Positions 25,503 to 38,175 are shown, counted from the stretch's first letter. The stretch: DNA of 64,000 bases from Ailanthus altissimus (GCA_946807835.1 OX327700.1:23906001-23970000), one strand, 5' to 3'. The notes: generated from the sequence alone by a model not told the origin. Program-made: numbers and translations.

Positions 25503-28137
25503 TTACAAACAGAGAAGGCTGTAGAATACCAGTGGTATAAAAGCATTATCAAGTTGAGCTGTGTAGGCCTCCAACAAACCACTCAAATTCACAGCTAGAA
25601 TCAGAGAGAACCAGTGCTGCCAAAATTAAATTCAAGACATTAATGATTGTATGATGACTAAAACGAAAAAAAACGGATGAATCAATCTACTATAGTAGAT
25701 TTTTCCAGATATGACTTTGAGATGTTCTCAAGTTACATAAACAGAAGCACTAATGCGTTTTCATGAGTTCAAGAGATTGGGTTTTAGTTTTAAAGATAGC
25801 ACGATTGTTCAAGTTCTTGACTAGAGGAAAAGATAATTCCAAACCCAGGCCCTCATAAATTATGCACAAACACTAAACCATCTATTTAAACGTACTTTGA
25901 GTAATAAATTCTTTATACTTGGGCACAAGAAAAAGATGGAACACATTCCCAATCAGAAAAGGGAAAAGAAGAATCTTATTGAACCAAAAGTTGTTTATAT
26001 GATTATTATTCATAAAGGTCATGGACTATCACATGACTTGTTTAGATGATTTCATTTGTAACTCATGATCCAATTAAGTTTCTTATGCACAGTTGTTTTT
26101 CTGAAAGATGGATCAATGAATTTAGATACTTCAGTTGTGTCAGGTGAACTAAATCCAATGAACAAAATTTGCAACAGAAGTGTACGCATGCATACGAGCA
26201 ACAATGCATGTTTGTTTTTGTAGCAAAAATTCAGAGACAAAAAAAAGGAGACCTCTATAAAAATATATCCTGTAGATGCTAGAAGAGGAAGCAAAATTGA
26301 GCAAGCTGCCAGGACTGAAGTTATGCCAGCAGCAGTACCTTCCAACAGTTTTCTCTAGAAAGAAAAGTAGTTTCACACATGTTAGCAAGTTAACAGTAAA
26401 TACCCTGTATGTTGATGGGAAAACACATAGGAATGCAACACAGTGAAAGAAAAAAAAATAAAGTAAAAAGAGAAAACGTACTGCCGCTTTTGCTCCACCT
26501 AAGGACACCATACTTGTAGCCAACCATCGAAGCCTGAACTTAAACCAAAACCATTTTAGTACTTTACCAAGATACAACTATCTATTGGCAACTAAAAGGA
26601 ACAATCTGCTAGAGTTACAAGGACAGAATCAGTAAACTTTATTACATGCATATTTCTAGCTACAAATACTCCACATGTATATTAAAATAACAATTGACCT
26701 TGTGAATATTCCTGCTTATAATTGGAAATTATTGTTCATAGCCAAAACAAGTTCTATTTCTAAGAAAAAAGAAAATAATCACTCTGCTTCCAAGTTCACG
26801 TGGAAAAACTGATTCCATTGATTTCACCAGGTCAACAACATTTTCACCCTTGAAATTACCCAACTATCAAATCTTGAGATGCAGTCACTATTAAAAGAGC
26901 AAACATCATCATAAAAGGGTCAAGGATGTCAACATTAAGCACACTCACCATTGTATCTCCAATTCCTAGGCTCAAAATTCCAGCAAAAGGGGCAAGGGGT
27001 CGATCATTGAACCCAGACGACATCCATATTGGAAATGCACATCCCAATATGAGTGAAAAGTAACTGCAAAGAGCAATTAACATCATAAACGGATGCAATT
27101 AAAATTGTTTGCATCAGACATGCATTATGGTTATGAGAGAGAAACATAACACACCATACCTGACAATTAGAAGATCAGAATTGCGATGGTCTGTGATTTC
27201 CACCTTCGCCTTCTTTAGTACGACACCAAATCATGTTCATCTTGACTTCATAAATTGATGTATAAGTTGTCCCAGCGGCCAAATTCTCCATACCTGGCAA
27301 CAAAGAAGATGGTTATGCAAGATCAGCTACACACACGTACAGGAAAAAAAACACAAAACAGAAGACCTTGAAACCAACTTAATGGTTTTCGAGTTCATCA
27401 GAGTACTAAAACCTAGCTAGTAAGTAGTAAAAGACTATTGGAGTTGAACCAGCTAATTGGCTTCAGGTTTTGTTCAGTTTCGAAGGAGGCAAGTATAATT
27501 CTCAGATTACAGCTTGATATCACAAGTTTTTGCCGCTTAATTTTCTATTTACTCACGGGTTTGCAAGACTATGACTACTTATTCAAAAATAATTTCTTAA
27601 TAATGCCTACTAAAATTGTCAACTAAAACATCTGCACATTGTACCAACAACTGAAAGGTTAAGCGACTGACAAGTGAGATCAATTACAGCAATAAAACAT
27701 TTTAGTCATCATGTTTTCTTCATGAGATACATCAACACAGAAAAATTGTCAATATCTATAACACATGCAAGTTTGATGAACTTACTCACATAATTTCTAA
27801 CACCACGAAGACAGCCAAAGCTACCCCAAATGCTAGATTAAGAAATTTTGGCTGAGAAAAAAATAAAATTGTCAGTAGAGTATTTAAGAAACCACTACTT
27901 GAATGGACTAGCATGAACTTCTACCCGAAAGAAAAATAATCCTTTTATTCCCAAATCACCTGGAAGATAAGAGCAGGTACAAACATTAAAACAGCCATCA
28001 GATGATAATACTTTTGAAGAAGAATCCTCTCAATTTTACTATTCCTTGAGATGTTGTAGAAACGCAAAACAGATGCATATATGAGGGACACCCAATGACA
28101 ATCTTTTAAATGGTTCAGATAAAATAAATGTAAGTAA

Positions 28138-29629
28138 CCTGCCATAAAAAAAAGAATTTTAAAAAAAAAAAGAGGCTACAAGCCTAAAAGAAACTTCTGG
28201 CAAAAGATCTTTCTATACCACGACATTATACATTAAAGAAAATAACCACCTAAACCAACAAATGATGGAATGGTAGAGTTTTCATACAACTGGTAAAATA
28301 GATTGTGACATGCTAAAAAACAGGCAAACAAACAAAACATGGGCCAAGTGCTTCTCAAAATTTAATATTACTGTATGGCATGCTTGAACTCAATTACTTG
28401 TATCACTATGAACTCATATATACAATGAGGATAAACAAGCAAGAAATAAATATGCTATATCGTCACCAACAGATTAGCTTCTTCTCAGGAATAGCAATTG
28501 ATATATGAGAAAGAACAATAAGTTTAATGGGTAACACAACAACAGGAGCAAAAAGATTAGCTTCTTCTCAGTATATAGGAATTTGATATATGAGAAGGAC
28601 AATGCCTTTTATGGGAAATTTATCACTGGAAACAAAAAGCTAAACACCAAAGGAATTCCAACAGAGCAAATGAGAATCTAAGCCCATATAATAATTTACG
28701 GAATGCTTCTTGCAAACAACCGAATCATAAGTCTCGCATTCCCTTATGCATCAGAAAACAAAATTTCATCACTAGTTGCATAACAGATCATACAGTTGGC
28801 AACTACGTATGTCCAGTTCCAGATGATATAGAATTTGACAACGAACAAGAGGTGCAAACATATGTAGGACACTAGCAAAAGCAACTTTATGGACTTCATA
28901 TGAAGAAGTTACATAATAGACTCCTCAGCTTTGCCACCTCTCATTGGAAAACCCCTCAAAAGCTGTGGCACACAGACAACTGAAAATGGCTTAGACTGAA
29001 AATATGTTAGACAAACCAACCAACAACAGCTTAATTATATAATTTCTCATGTTAGATCCCTACATTCCATTTGTCACCAGATTGTTAACCTTCATAAATT
29101 TGGACCAATACATCAAAGGGATTACTGAATTTGATCCTTGATTCATAGCAAGAAAAAAGAACGTCCTTCATTCTTGGGCTTTTCTATCATCAAACAAATT
29201 CATCTAACTAGGCACCTCAGATGCTCATAAGAATTTTATCTTGGCAGCTCAACTGTAGGGTTTATTACATTAAGATATGTTTAACACAGGTGCCACAACA
29301 AATGCTCCTCATAAAAAAACCACCTTCATCTTAATTATTCTTTTAGGAAAGAACTCAAGATCGCTACACATGGATTAACCATGTGTCTTAACTTCATTAC
29401 CCTTCAAGGATCAGTCACCATCTCCCCCACAAAAATGCACTTTGTTCTCCTCAAGGGATAGGAACTCATCTATTCCAAAAATGGAAGATAAATATATTAT
29501 CTAATTAAAAATAATAAGTTGAGTGTTAAATTCCAATTAGAATACTAGGGCTACTCCCATGGAGACTTGCATGTTTTCATATCAATTGATATTGGAGAAA
29601 CATATTACTTGTTTTTATATTTCATAGAC
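28138..29629. other. Pseudogene intron remnant
   Basis: Lies where middle dolichol kinase exons should be. Neither strand shows an open frame or recognisable conserved residues. A near-repeat containing AGATTAGCTTCTTCTCAG occurs at about 28471 and 28555. Confidence 0.5.
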
Positions 29630-29639
29630 AAAGTGCAAG

Positions 29640-30476
29640 CTCAAGTGGAGGAGTTGCATAGAGGGTTTGATGCTGTGCAAGAGAGCAGTAGCGAATGGGT
29701 CTATTGCTGCTCAAGGGTTGCTAAGGGTTGAGGCTCCTAAACCAAAGAAGTTCAGCGGCAAGCGAAACGCTAAGAAGCTCGACAATTACTTTTGGCAAAT
29801 GGAAAGATACTTCGACGCCATGGGTGTGCGAGACGAAGACAAGGTAAATACCACGACCTTATAACTTTCCGATCATACAATTCTATGGTGGTGCAAGAAA
29901 AGCGAGGAGATACGTAGGGTTACCTGCACAATCAACGCCTAGGAAAAATTGCAACAGGAGCTGAAGCGCCAGTTCTATCCAGAGAACGTAGCGCACAATG
30001 CTAGAAAGCGGTTAAGGGAATTGAAGCAAACCAAGTCCATCAGCGAGTACGTGGAGGAGTACTCCCTCCTAATGCTACAAATCCCCAACATGAGCAAAGG
30101 GGACTTACTGTTCAATTTCTTAGATGGGTTGCAAGCATAGGTGTTCAATGAATTAAAGCGGCACGAGGTGACGAGAATATCGGACGCTCTTACATTGGCA
30201 AAAATGCTCATGGATTACCGCAAGGGTGACTCGGGAAAGTCCAAGCATTTGAAACCTAATCACGGCAAAGGTGGGAGCGCCAAAGAGTTTCATCCTTCGA
30301 AGGATGAGGAGGAGAAAAGTAAGTCGCCCAAATGGGAAAAGCAGAAGCGCAACGGCCATAGAAGTAATGGACCAAAGACAAGCCGTTTCCTTTGCGATGG
30401 GGATCATTGGGTTAAAGACTGTTCGAAGAAGAAGGCTCTCAACGCAATGGTTACGGCACACGAGGCTTGCGAGTAG
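29640..30476 (+). pseudogene. Ty3/Gypsy gag remnant
   Basis: One frame runs through the region with stops at 29862, 29940 and 30138. It carries the retrotransposon gag block (KKFSGKRNAKKLDNYFWQME, ELKRQFYPENVAHNARKRLR, EYSLLMLQIPNMSKG). It ends in a zinc knuckle whose first cysteine is lost (FLCDGDHWVKDC). The stops exclude a functional product. Confidence 0.8.
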
Positions 30477-30593
30477 GGTCAAATGGGGTGTTTGCAGGTG
30501 CTCAACACAATAAAAGCCAAGCGGAGGGCCAGCGCGCCAACAGGAAAGGCGCTCATGTATGTTGAAGCCTATATCAACTGCATAAAGACTTAA

Positions 30594-31890
30594 GTGCTGA
30601 TAGATACGGGCATGACGCACAACTTCATTAAGCGTGCAAAGGCGAAGCGCTTGAAACTTTACGCGGAGAAAGAGCGGGGATTCCTCAAATCGGTAAATGC
30701 TACGACCAAGCCACTGGATGGGGTGGTTCAAGGGCTTGATATCCACTTAGGGAAATGGCGCGGCAAGGTAAATTTCTTAGTAGCACCTCTTGATGATTTT
30801 GATGTGATATTAGATATGGAATTCTTGAGGAAAATACGTGGTACCGCTTCCTCAACACGATTACGTATGCATCATGGAAGGAGGACCTTACATGACACCG
30901 AAGGTAGACAAGCCCAAAGGTGGGCAATCTCATCCGAAAGCCAACACTAAAATCCTTTCCGCCATTCAACTAATAGGAGTTGCTGAGCGCAAAGGAGAAG
31001 CACATCCAGCCACAATAAGGGAGATGGATGACAAGGCGATGAGGGGCGAGGATAAGCTACCAACGGGGGTTGCAGAAGTGCTCGGGAAGCACAAGAGGTT
31101 CGTGCCAAGTGTCATACCACAAGTGCAACCATATCAGAGTGATACCGAGCATGGGAAACAATTGGAGCTAGGGTTTACGCTTCCAACTACAGTGCAAACG
31201 CCTCAACCGGAATTAGATGAGCTACGGGGGCAGCTCAAGGAGTTGTCGTGTGGGGGTATCACTCAACAACTCATGGCATCACATGGTGTGCACTTTTAGC
31301 ACAAGAAGTGGGATAAAGACAAGCAGCGGCATGTCAAGCATCGTGCGAGAGACTTGGTGATAGAGACCATACTTCCGCCACAACGCAAGATAGCACACCC
31401 ACTTCACAAGGGCCTTAATTGTAGGGACGAGAGGCCATTTCTTATTGCCAAAAGGGTTGGCAACGTCTCGCATAAGGTGGGGATACCTTCAAGACAGCAG
31501 CTGCATCCGATGGTTCCCGAGAGCTGTTTGAAGCTATACCACGGGGGTATGGAAGACACAGAGCAAAAACAAGGACCTTTAGGGATTTCCACATGGGACG
31601 ACAAAGAGGTGAAATTCATCTGCGACGGATGGACGGTGCAAAAGAGAAATCCACTTCCAATGCATGAGTACTTTGTCAAGTGGAAAGGGGTACCCGATAT
31701 TAGTGCACGCCGGAAATACGAGAGTGCACAGCGGCAGATTGAAGAACAAGCTGCGCAGTTTTCAGCGAAGACGCGACGAAGGCGTCGCGTGAATTTGGTG
31801 AGGGAGAATGTTACGGGCCAAGTGTTCTCAAGCATTTCCTCGAACACTTGGTGCACGACACAGCCTCCTAGAGGCTATGTGAGCTACTAG
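30594..31890 (+). pseudogene. Ty3/Gypsy protease, RT-entry and chromodomain remnant
   Basis: The first frame (30594-30835) holds a retropepsin site LIDTGMTHNFI and the downstream DVILDMEFL motif. Near 30836 the frame shifts. The next frame runs to 31890 with one stop (31297-31299). Its first part is the linker leading into reverse transcriptase. After the deletion join it resumes in the integrase C-terminus (GNVSHKVGIPSRQQLHPMVP) and a chromodomain (PLPMHEYFVKWKGVPD) lacking the usual W-E pair. The RT, RNase H and integrase catalytic residues are all missing. Confidence 0.75.
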
Positions 31891-32340
31891 AGCAGTTCAC
31901 GGGCCAGATCTTCTAGAAGACCCGTTGACATGGGTGAAGATCCGAACCAAACCCGTGACTTATTAGGGTTGTTAACCCAGATTTGGAAGGGGAATATTCC
32001 ATAGCATATGTGATGGCATCTATGAATATTCTATGACATATTATTTCATCTTGTATGTACATCGTTAGATCATTTAGATCTCAGTCGTCAATTGTATAAG
32101 GCTGTTAGTATATAAAGGGAGACCCTCAGTTGTACAAAGCACACAACACAACATAATCTCATAGCTTGTATTTCTCTTCAACAATATAGAGAGCTTTTTT
32201 TCAAACACCTTGTAAGCGTGTTTCTTCTCTTCTTTGTGTGGTTTTCTAGGCTATTTAGCACGTAACGCGTCTAAGGCCGCACGGTTCTTGAAAGTCTGTG
32301 ACACCAGTAAGACCAAGAACAACTATGATTGAATCTAACA
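31809..32340 (+). repeat. 3' LTR of the Ty3/Gypsy remnant
   Basis: 532 bp from TGTTACGGGCC to GAATCTAACA, with inverted-complement ends TGTTA and TAACA. TATATAAAGGG (32109-32119) is a probable TATA element. It overlaps the end of the chromodomain frame, which reads into the LTR as is common in this group. Confidence 0.75.
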
Positions 32341-32652
32341 GTATTCAAATGTGCTATTATTTCAAAGTGAAGAGTTTCTTATTTTTTCCTTCTTTGTTTG
32401 CCAATAGGTAAAGTTAATTGCATTCAATCTGGAATGAAAAAAAAAAAGAGTGGTCAGAAAGAGGAGCATGAGATGTACCAATGGAAGCACAAGACGGAAA
32501 GGTATTAAGAAGTTGCTGAAGTAGCTTCACCGCTACGAGTCCATGACATGGTTCCCACATTAACTTTAATACAGTGTTCGAGCCTCTCAAATAATGAGCA
32601 AATAAGAGTCTCAAACATGCACATATTTAAGCTCTAAATTACAAAACAGTGT

Positions 32653-32655
<3 letters not shown>

Positions 32656-32696
<41 letters not shown>
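32656..32696. repeat. TA microsatellite
   Basis: Near-perfect TA run of about 41 bases in an intron of the dolichol kinase pseudogene. Confidence 0.9.
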
Positions 32697-32698
<2 letters not shown>

Positions 32699-33711
32699 AA
32701 ACTATTGATATAAAATTCCTCAAACCACTAAAGAAAATTTCTGAAAGAAAACAAGAAGATGCACCACCACCTATAAGAAAAGGTATAAGAAAAGATAGGT
32801 ACAAAGAATTGCAAACTAACCAGATATAGCAGCAAGTGAGACACAGCAGGTTGCTGCATATAATGCTATACAAAATAAGCTCAACGTTGCATCCCAAATG
32901 CTACATGTTCGAAGAGAATGCTTGTCACTGGGTGTATACAACACAACTATGCAGAGGAAAATAACCACGCCAAAACAGCTCGCAGATGTAGCCCAATACT
33001 GCATTGTCATATGTTCAAGCTCTATACAGTACATAATGTCACATAAACAACCATAAGAAAGTAGTGTCATGATCAAGTGCATTTATTATAAAAAGAAAAG
33101 TTGCAAAATGCTTGAACCACAATGACCTGAACTAGCTATCCAAAATCAAGAAGACCTATAAAAATGTTCCATTTCTCCTAGTATTAACAATTGAAGCCAA
33201 ATTATATAAACTTGGTGTTGATTTATTGACAATATGCTCTAATTTCAATTGAATCAAATAAATAATCGAAACTAATACCTTGAGGTTAAATTTGATGCAG
33301 TGAATGCGCTCTCGTAAGCTGAATCAGGTTGGAGATCATAATAGCAGGCAGTGTCACTGCCCCTAGCAATATCCCCGACGAAGCACCTGGCCTGAAAATC
33401 AATTAAACCGCAAAACACTTTCATTTAGCTCGTTTCAAATCCATCTCTGTTTTAAAGTGACGAGAAACTTACAAAAAATGCCGAGTAAAATTTTTGTAAA
33501 ACCCTAATTCTTAAAAGTAGGATAGAAAGACGTACCTGGTCTTGAAACGCGTAAGGGAAGCGGAATTTTCGACGCGGATGTCGAGAAAGGGGGCGAACAA
33601 GGAGAGGATAGCGAGATTGAGGCCATAGCAAATGAGAGAGAAGAGGACACGGCTCGCAAACAAAACGACCACACCTCTCTCGCCGTTTAACATCGACGAT
33701 GTGAGAGTCAT

Positions 33712-35224
33712 GGACCGTGATTTTATTTTTATTTGTTTCCAATATGAAATTTCAGAGAATTTTGAGGATTTAGATCATTAAAGAGAGAATGATGCATTCC
33801 AATTTTTTTTTTTCTTTTTTTACTTTTCCGCGGGAAGGATTAGATGGAGATGGAGATGGAGATGGAGAGTGGTGGGTCTCGTGAAGTTAGTTAGCGTGAA
33901 ATTGCTGTGGGTCCCAACGGTCAAAGTTAAATGGAGCTGAGTTATTTTATTTTTTTTATATTATTGTAAAACTGGAATCGTCCACAACCGTTGGCTCTAA
34001 TGTTAAGTCGGTCATTTGAGTAAGATTAGAATATATGGTTCTCGAATTGTCTCGTGAATACAAATTACTGTAGAAGATGATCGAGTGACAATGCATTAGT
34101 CTTCAACGACATTCATTTTACGCCGATATAAATTTTTAACATTATAAAATTCTTTTTTTTCTTTTTTCTTGAAAGCAAATAACCATTTTTCCTTTCTGAT
34201 TTCTAAATAATAATAGTATTACTAGGGTTAGGATCGTATGCACAATTTTTTATACAAATTTTAAATTGTGTTCTTTTTTAGGATTTTGGTTGAAAGGCCA
34301 ACTATTTTTTAAGACTTAGCTCAACATGTAATCCTTAATCCAAATATTCTAAAGTTCTTGGTTGATTTTAATCAAACCCATCATAAGAATTATTATAAGG
34401 GACCACAGTTTATTATCACTAGAAGGCTTTATATTGCACAAAGAAACGACTTTGTGACATATCACAACTTCTAAATTTTAAAGATTCTTTATATTAGATA
34501 ATGTATTTTTAATAATGAACATTGATCGAGCAAATCACTTAAGCAACCTAAAAAAGTCCAATCACTTCTTCCCCCCTAAATGAACAAGAAGACACTAATC
34601 TACTACGAGAACTAGACTTAAATCAATTATTTCAAATATTCGAACTACGTTTAATCCTGAGATCTTCAAATTTTCAATATTCTAAAAACAAATTTCCTTA
34701 CAATCTTTGAACGTAATCAAAATGGGATAGCTTGCTCTAATCATATAATGATTAAGCCATCAAGGCTTAATAACATCTATATATAAAAGACTCGATAATA
34801 GATAAATGGGTTTTTACTTTTTAAGATTCTCCCCAAGTAAACCATCATATGCCCTATGCCAATGAGACATTATAATTTTTAAAGGCTCTTAAGCCCTTAA
34901 ATCTGCCATGGTCACAGAACATATTATTTTGTAAATCATTATCTGTAGAGTCTATGCTTCATTGTACCGTTGTCATAAGGATCATTGTTCAATAGTACAT
35001 TAGAAGTGAACTAAAGTCTGGTAAAGTAGATGTAGACTTCTATAGAGTTGAACCACTATAATCTCTTGTCTTATATGTTGGTGCATATGTTCTTTATTAT
35101 ATGTCTAAATACTAAATTTCAAAGGGCCCGACATGCGTTCCAACCCTACCAAACATTAATAAATAGTTATTTTGACTGAAGTCTAATAATAGGCTTAACT
35201 ATTATTTCTGCCATAATACAAATC
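33712..35224. other. Former dolichol kinase promoter and intergenic DNA
   Basis: Contains a (GATGGA)4 run at 33842-33867 in what was probably the promoter or leader of the minus-strand pseudogene. The remainder (34000-35220) is AT-rich without a recognisable gene. Confidence 0.5.
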
Positions 35225-36180
35225 TATTAGAAATTAGTAATTTAATAATCTTGTATGAGTAAGAATTGTGAATAATACCACAATTAGAGTTATTATAAAG
35301 CTAAGTGAGGGATGAGAAAAATGGAAAGTCATAATAATAGGATACTATTCACGCAACGATACTATTCATAGCGAGCACTGTTCACGTGCTGCGAGTACTA
35401 TTCACTGGATATTGTTCATGAGGTACTGTTCATGTGGCAACTTAAGGATATTTTCTATTTTGGCTCAATTGACTTCTTTCAATGGGATTAAGACTCCTAC
35501 AAGTAAAGACTCTTATTTTAACTAGATTTGAGATTTCTAAGAGTGTTTACTCACTATATAAACCCTTCTAAACACAAGAAAAAGACAAGCATCTAAATTT
35601 TCAATATGTAAACCATAAAAGAGAATAAAGGAGTTAGGTAGGCACTAAGTGCATTGTGCACTAGGGGGTAACCTTTTGGGAAGTATTTTCTTTTAGTTCT
35701 TGAGTGAACAAAAGAAATGTCATAGATACTTTTGACTTAGTTGCTCGAGTTATTCTTATATTTTTTGTATAAATCTCTTATGAAGAGATACTAAGAGGTA
35801 TTGAAGAATTCATGGTGATCAATGGTAAATACTTAGAGATCTCTATAAAAGATACTAGGGTAATCTATGAGAGATACTAGGGGTATTGTGGGATCATTGA
35901 TGATGTAAGAAGATATTTAGTGATCTATATCAATAAAAAAAATCTGGATCATAGATCCTCCATGGATATAGACAATTTTAGGTTGAACTACGTATATATT
36001 ATAGCTTTGTTAATTGGTTTATTTTCTTTATCTTTATTGGTGTGTTGATCTTATGTATTTTTACTTATGGTGTGAGTTATGTCTTCTACTACGCATAGAG
36101 TCAAAAAGGGTATTAAAGTTGTTGCTTAATTGATATCATAAAGGTGTTAAACTGAAGAGCATGGCTTGATATCCGCAATA
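35225..36180 (+). repeat. 5' LTR
   Basis: Collinear with 37206-38175. The upstream third carries about seven spaced copies of an ACTATTCA / ACTGTTCA motif (35343-35435). CTATATAAACC (35556-35566) is a likely TATA element. Confidence 0.85.
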
Positions 36181-37205
36181 AACTGGTATTAGAGCATGGG
36201 TTGAAGTTCAGATTGCATACTATAAATGGTAGAGCCATATTGAAGAACAAAGATTGTCAACTATAGAGACTCAAAAATATAATGGAAAACAATATAAAAA
36301 ATGGTTATCTGAAATAGGAAAAGATGATGGTCTTACTATGGAGTTTTTTAAAGTATAGATCACTCTTGAAAAAAAACTACCAGAATATGGTATCATCTAT
36401 ATCTTGGTCAGAAGAATGATTTAGATTAGACACAAAATAAAGATGGCAAAAAAAATTAATCAAAATTGAAAGGCAGATCCAAAAGGTGTTTAGGACACTT
36501 GAAGGGATAGTCCTGAAAGAGATAGACAAAGAAGAATGAATATAGATTTACAAGTCTATTGAATGACTAGGCAAAGATCTTGATTGTATGAAAGTTTCTG
36601 GAGGAACAAGTGTTTGATGGATGAACTATTTTTTTATCTATGGTAGTATTTTCATATGAGTCATAGAGAAACGTTATTTACCAATTGAAGAAATATGACT
36701 TATGGTAAGTCATAAGGGATTGGAAGAATAAGATTAAAACTACGTGATAAAAAAGACAAGAAATGGATTATATATCAAATTTTATTCCTCATTTCATGAA
36801 GACTTAGTGGACTCAGGACTGCTAGATCGGAATAGGGATATTCATAAAAAAAAAAGAATACTAAATGGGAAGCAAAATGATCAAGGGGTGACAAGTACAG
36901 AAGGAAGCTATGTACTTGAAAAAAAGTACTTGAATGGGTTCAACATGAGGTTATTGATTTGAAATAGACCATAAAGTAGTTTTTGAATTATATCACATTA
37001 TGGCATGGGTCAAAAGAGAATGTGTAGGAAGAGTAGTAATGGCGAAAATGTATTTTCACAATTATAGAATTATGGTCATGATGTCTTCGGGACATGAAAG
37101 ATCGTAACATTGAATAACTCTAGAGACCATACTAGTGAGCATTAGTCAAGGAGGAGTGATGATAATTAGTTTTGTGGAGAGAGATTTTGAATAAATGATG
37201 GGATT

Positions 37206-38175
37206 TATTAGAAATTGGTGATTCAATAAATTTGTATAGGCAAGAATTGTGAAGAATACCAAAATAAGAGTCATTATAAAGTCAAGTACGCATTTGATGT
37301 ACAAATGATGAACAAAATGAAAAGTCAAAAGAATTGGTACTTTCTACGCAGCAACACTGTTCATGGCAAGCACTGTTCACGCACTGCAGGTACTGTTCAC
37401 AAGGGGTACTATTAATGCGATTACGGTTCACCCTACAACTTAGAGGTATTTCTTATTTTGGCTCAATTGACTTCTTTAAGTAAGATTATGACTCCTACAA
37501 GTAAGGACTCTTATTCTAACTAGGCCTAAGATTTCTAAGGGTTTTTTACTCATTATATAAATCCTTCTAAACACAAGAGAAAGATAAGCATCTAAAGTTT
37601 CAAGATATAAACCATATGAGAGAATGAAAAAGTTAGGTAGGCACTAAATGCGTTGTGCAACAGGGTGTAATCTTTTGGGGAGTGTTTTCTTTTATTTCTT
37701 GAGTAAACAAAAGAAACGTCATAGATCCTTTTAGCTTAGATGTTTGGGCTATTTTTATATTCCTTGTAGAAATCTCTTATGAGGAGATACTAAGAGGTCT
37801 TGGAGAATTCATGGTGATCAAAAGTAGATACTTATGGATCTCTGTGGAAGATACTATAGTGATTTATGGGAGATACTATAAGTATTGTGGGATCATTGAT
37901 GATGTAAGAAGATACTTAATAATCTATATCAATAAAAGAAGCTGAATCATGGATCCTTCATGGACATAAACAATTTTAGGCCGAATTACATATATATTAT
38001 CTTATAGATTGATTTGTTTTCTTTATATTTATTGGTAAGTTGATCTTATATGTTCTTACTTATGGTGTGAGTTATGTCTTTCGCTGCGCATAAAGTCAAA
38101 AAAGGTATCAAAGTTGTGACTTAATTGATACTATAAAAGTGTTAAACTGAAGAGCATATCTTAATATCCGCAACA
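37206..38175 (+). repeat. 3' LTR
   Basis: Same layout as the 5' LTR: ACTGTTCA motif array at 37350-37432, TTATATAAATCC near 37554, and end CCGCAACA. The two LTRs show many scattered substitutions, so insertion is not recent. Confidence 0.85.

Larger units (their letters stand above)
29630..32340 (+). mobile_element. Ty3/Gypsy chromovirus remnant lacking the RT-integrase core and 5' LTR
   Basis: Plus-strand order is gag, protease, the start of the reverse transcriptase region, integrase C-terminus with chromodomain, then a 3' LTR (31809-32340). There is no 5' LTR or primer-binding site before gag. The join between the RT entry sequence (PELDELRGQLKELSCGG) and the integrase tail (KWDKDKQRHVKHRARDLV) falls at about 31285-31305, so about 3 kb of the usual element is absent. 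It lies antisense in the dolichol kinase pseudogene. Confidence 0.8.
25503..33711 (-). pseudogene. Dolichol kinase gene, inactivated
   Basis: Exon remnants in order on the minus strand: 33536-33711, 33279-33391, 32821-33021, 32479-32583, about 27960-28137, 27790-27852, 27160-27293, 26949-27063, 26482-26533, 26253-26354 and 25503-25616. They match plant dolichol kinase, an ER multi-pass enzyme that uses CTP to phosphorylate dolichol for N-glycosylation and GPI anchors. Diagnostic pieces are GASSGILLGAVTLPAIMISN, HGLVAVKLLQQLLNTFPSCA, FNDRPLAPFAGILSLGIGDT, YGVLRWSKSG and GLLEAYTAQLDNAFIPLVFY, the last ending at a normal stop. Most splice sites keep GT-AG. Lesions: in-frame TAA at 33286-33288, frame loss in the exon near 28090, stops and extra sequence in 27160-27293, an extra G at about 26342 in the conserved KKTVEGTAAG segment, and no trace of the exons expected between 32479 and 28137, where a Ty3/Gypsy remnant (29630-32340) now lies. 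Dolichol kinase is normally essential, so an intact copy is expected elsewhere. Confidence 0.85.
35225..38175 (+). mobile_element. Complete non-autonomous LTR element with perfect target duplication
   Basis: Two LTRs of nearly equal length (35225-36180 and 37206-38175) surround a 1,025-bp interior. The perfect 5-bp repeat AAATC (35220-35224 and 38176-38180) confirms the boundaries. The primer-binding site TGGTATTAGAGC (36184-36195) directly follows the 5' LTR. The interior shows only decayed gag-like sequence (for example KYNGKQYKKWLSEIGK near 36275). No protease or polymerase domains remain. The LTR termini are TATTAG...CAATA/CAACA, a decayed form of the family TGTTAG...CAACA. Confidence 0.9.

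Noticed and set aside
30153..31856. Long minus-strand open frames (up to 197 codons) opposite the Gypsy remnant
   Set aside because: Antisense shadows of gag, protease and integrase-tail sequence; no independent domain.
33279..33391. Alternative splicing of dolichol kinase exon 2 to avoid the TAA
   Set aside because: No other GT donor exists between the conserved coding part and the stop, and the phase of the next exon fits only the donor at 33278.
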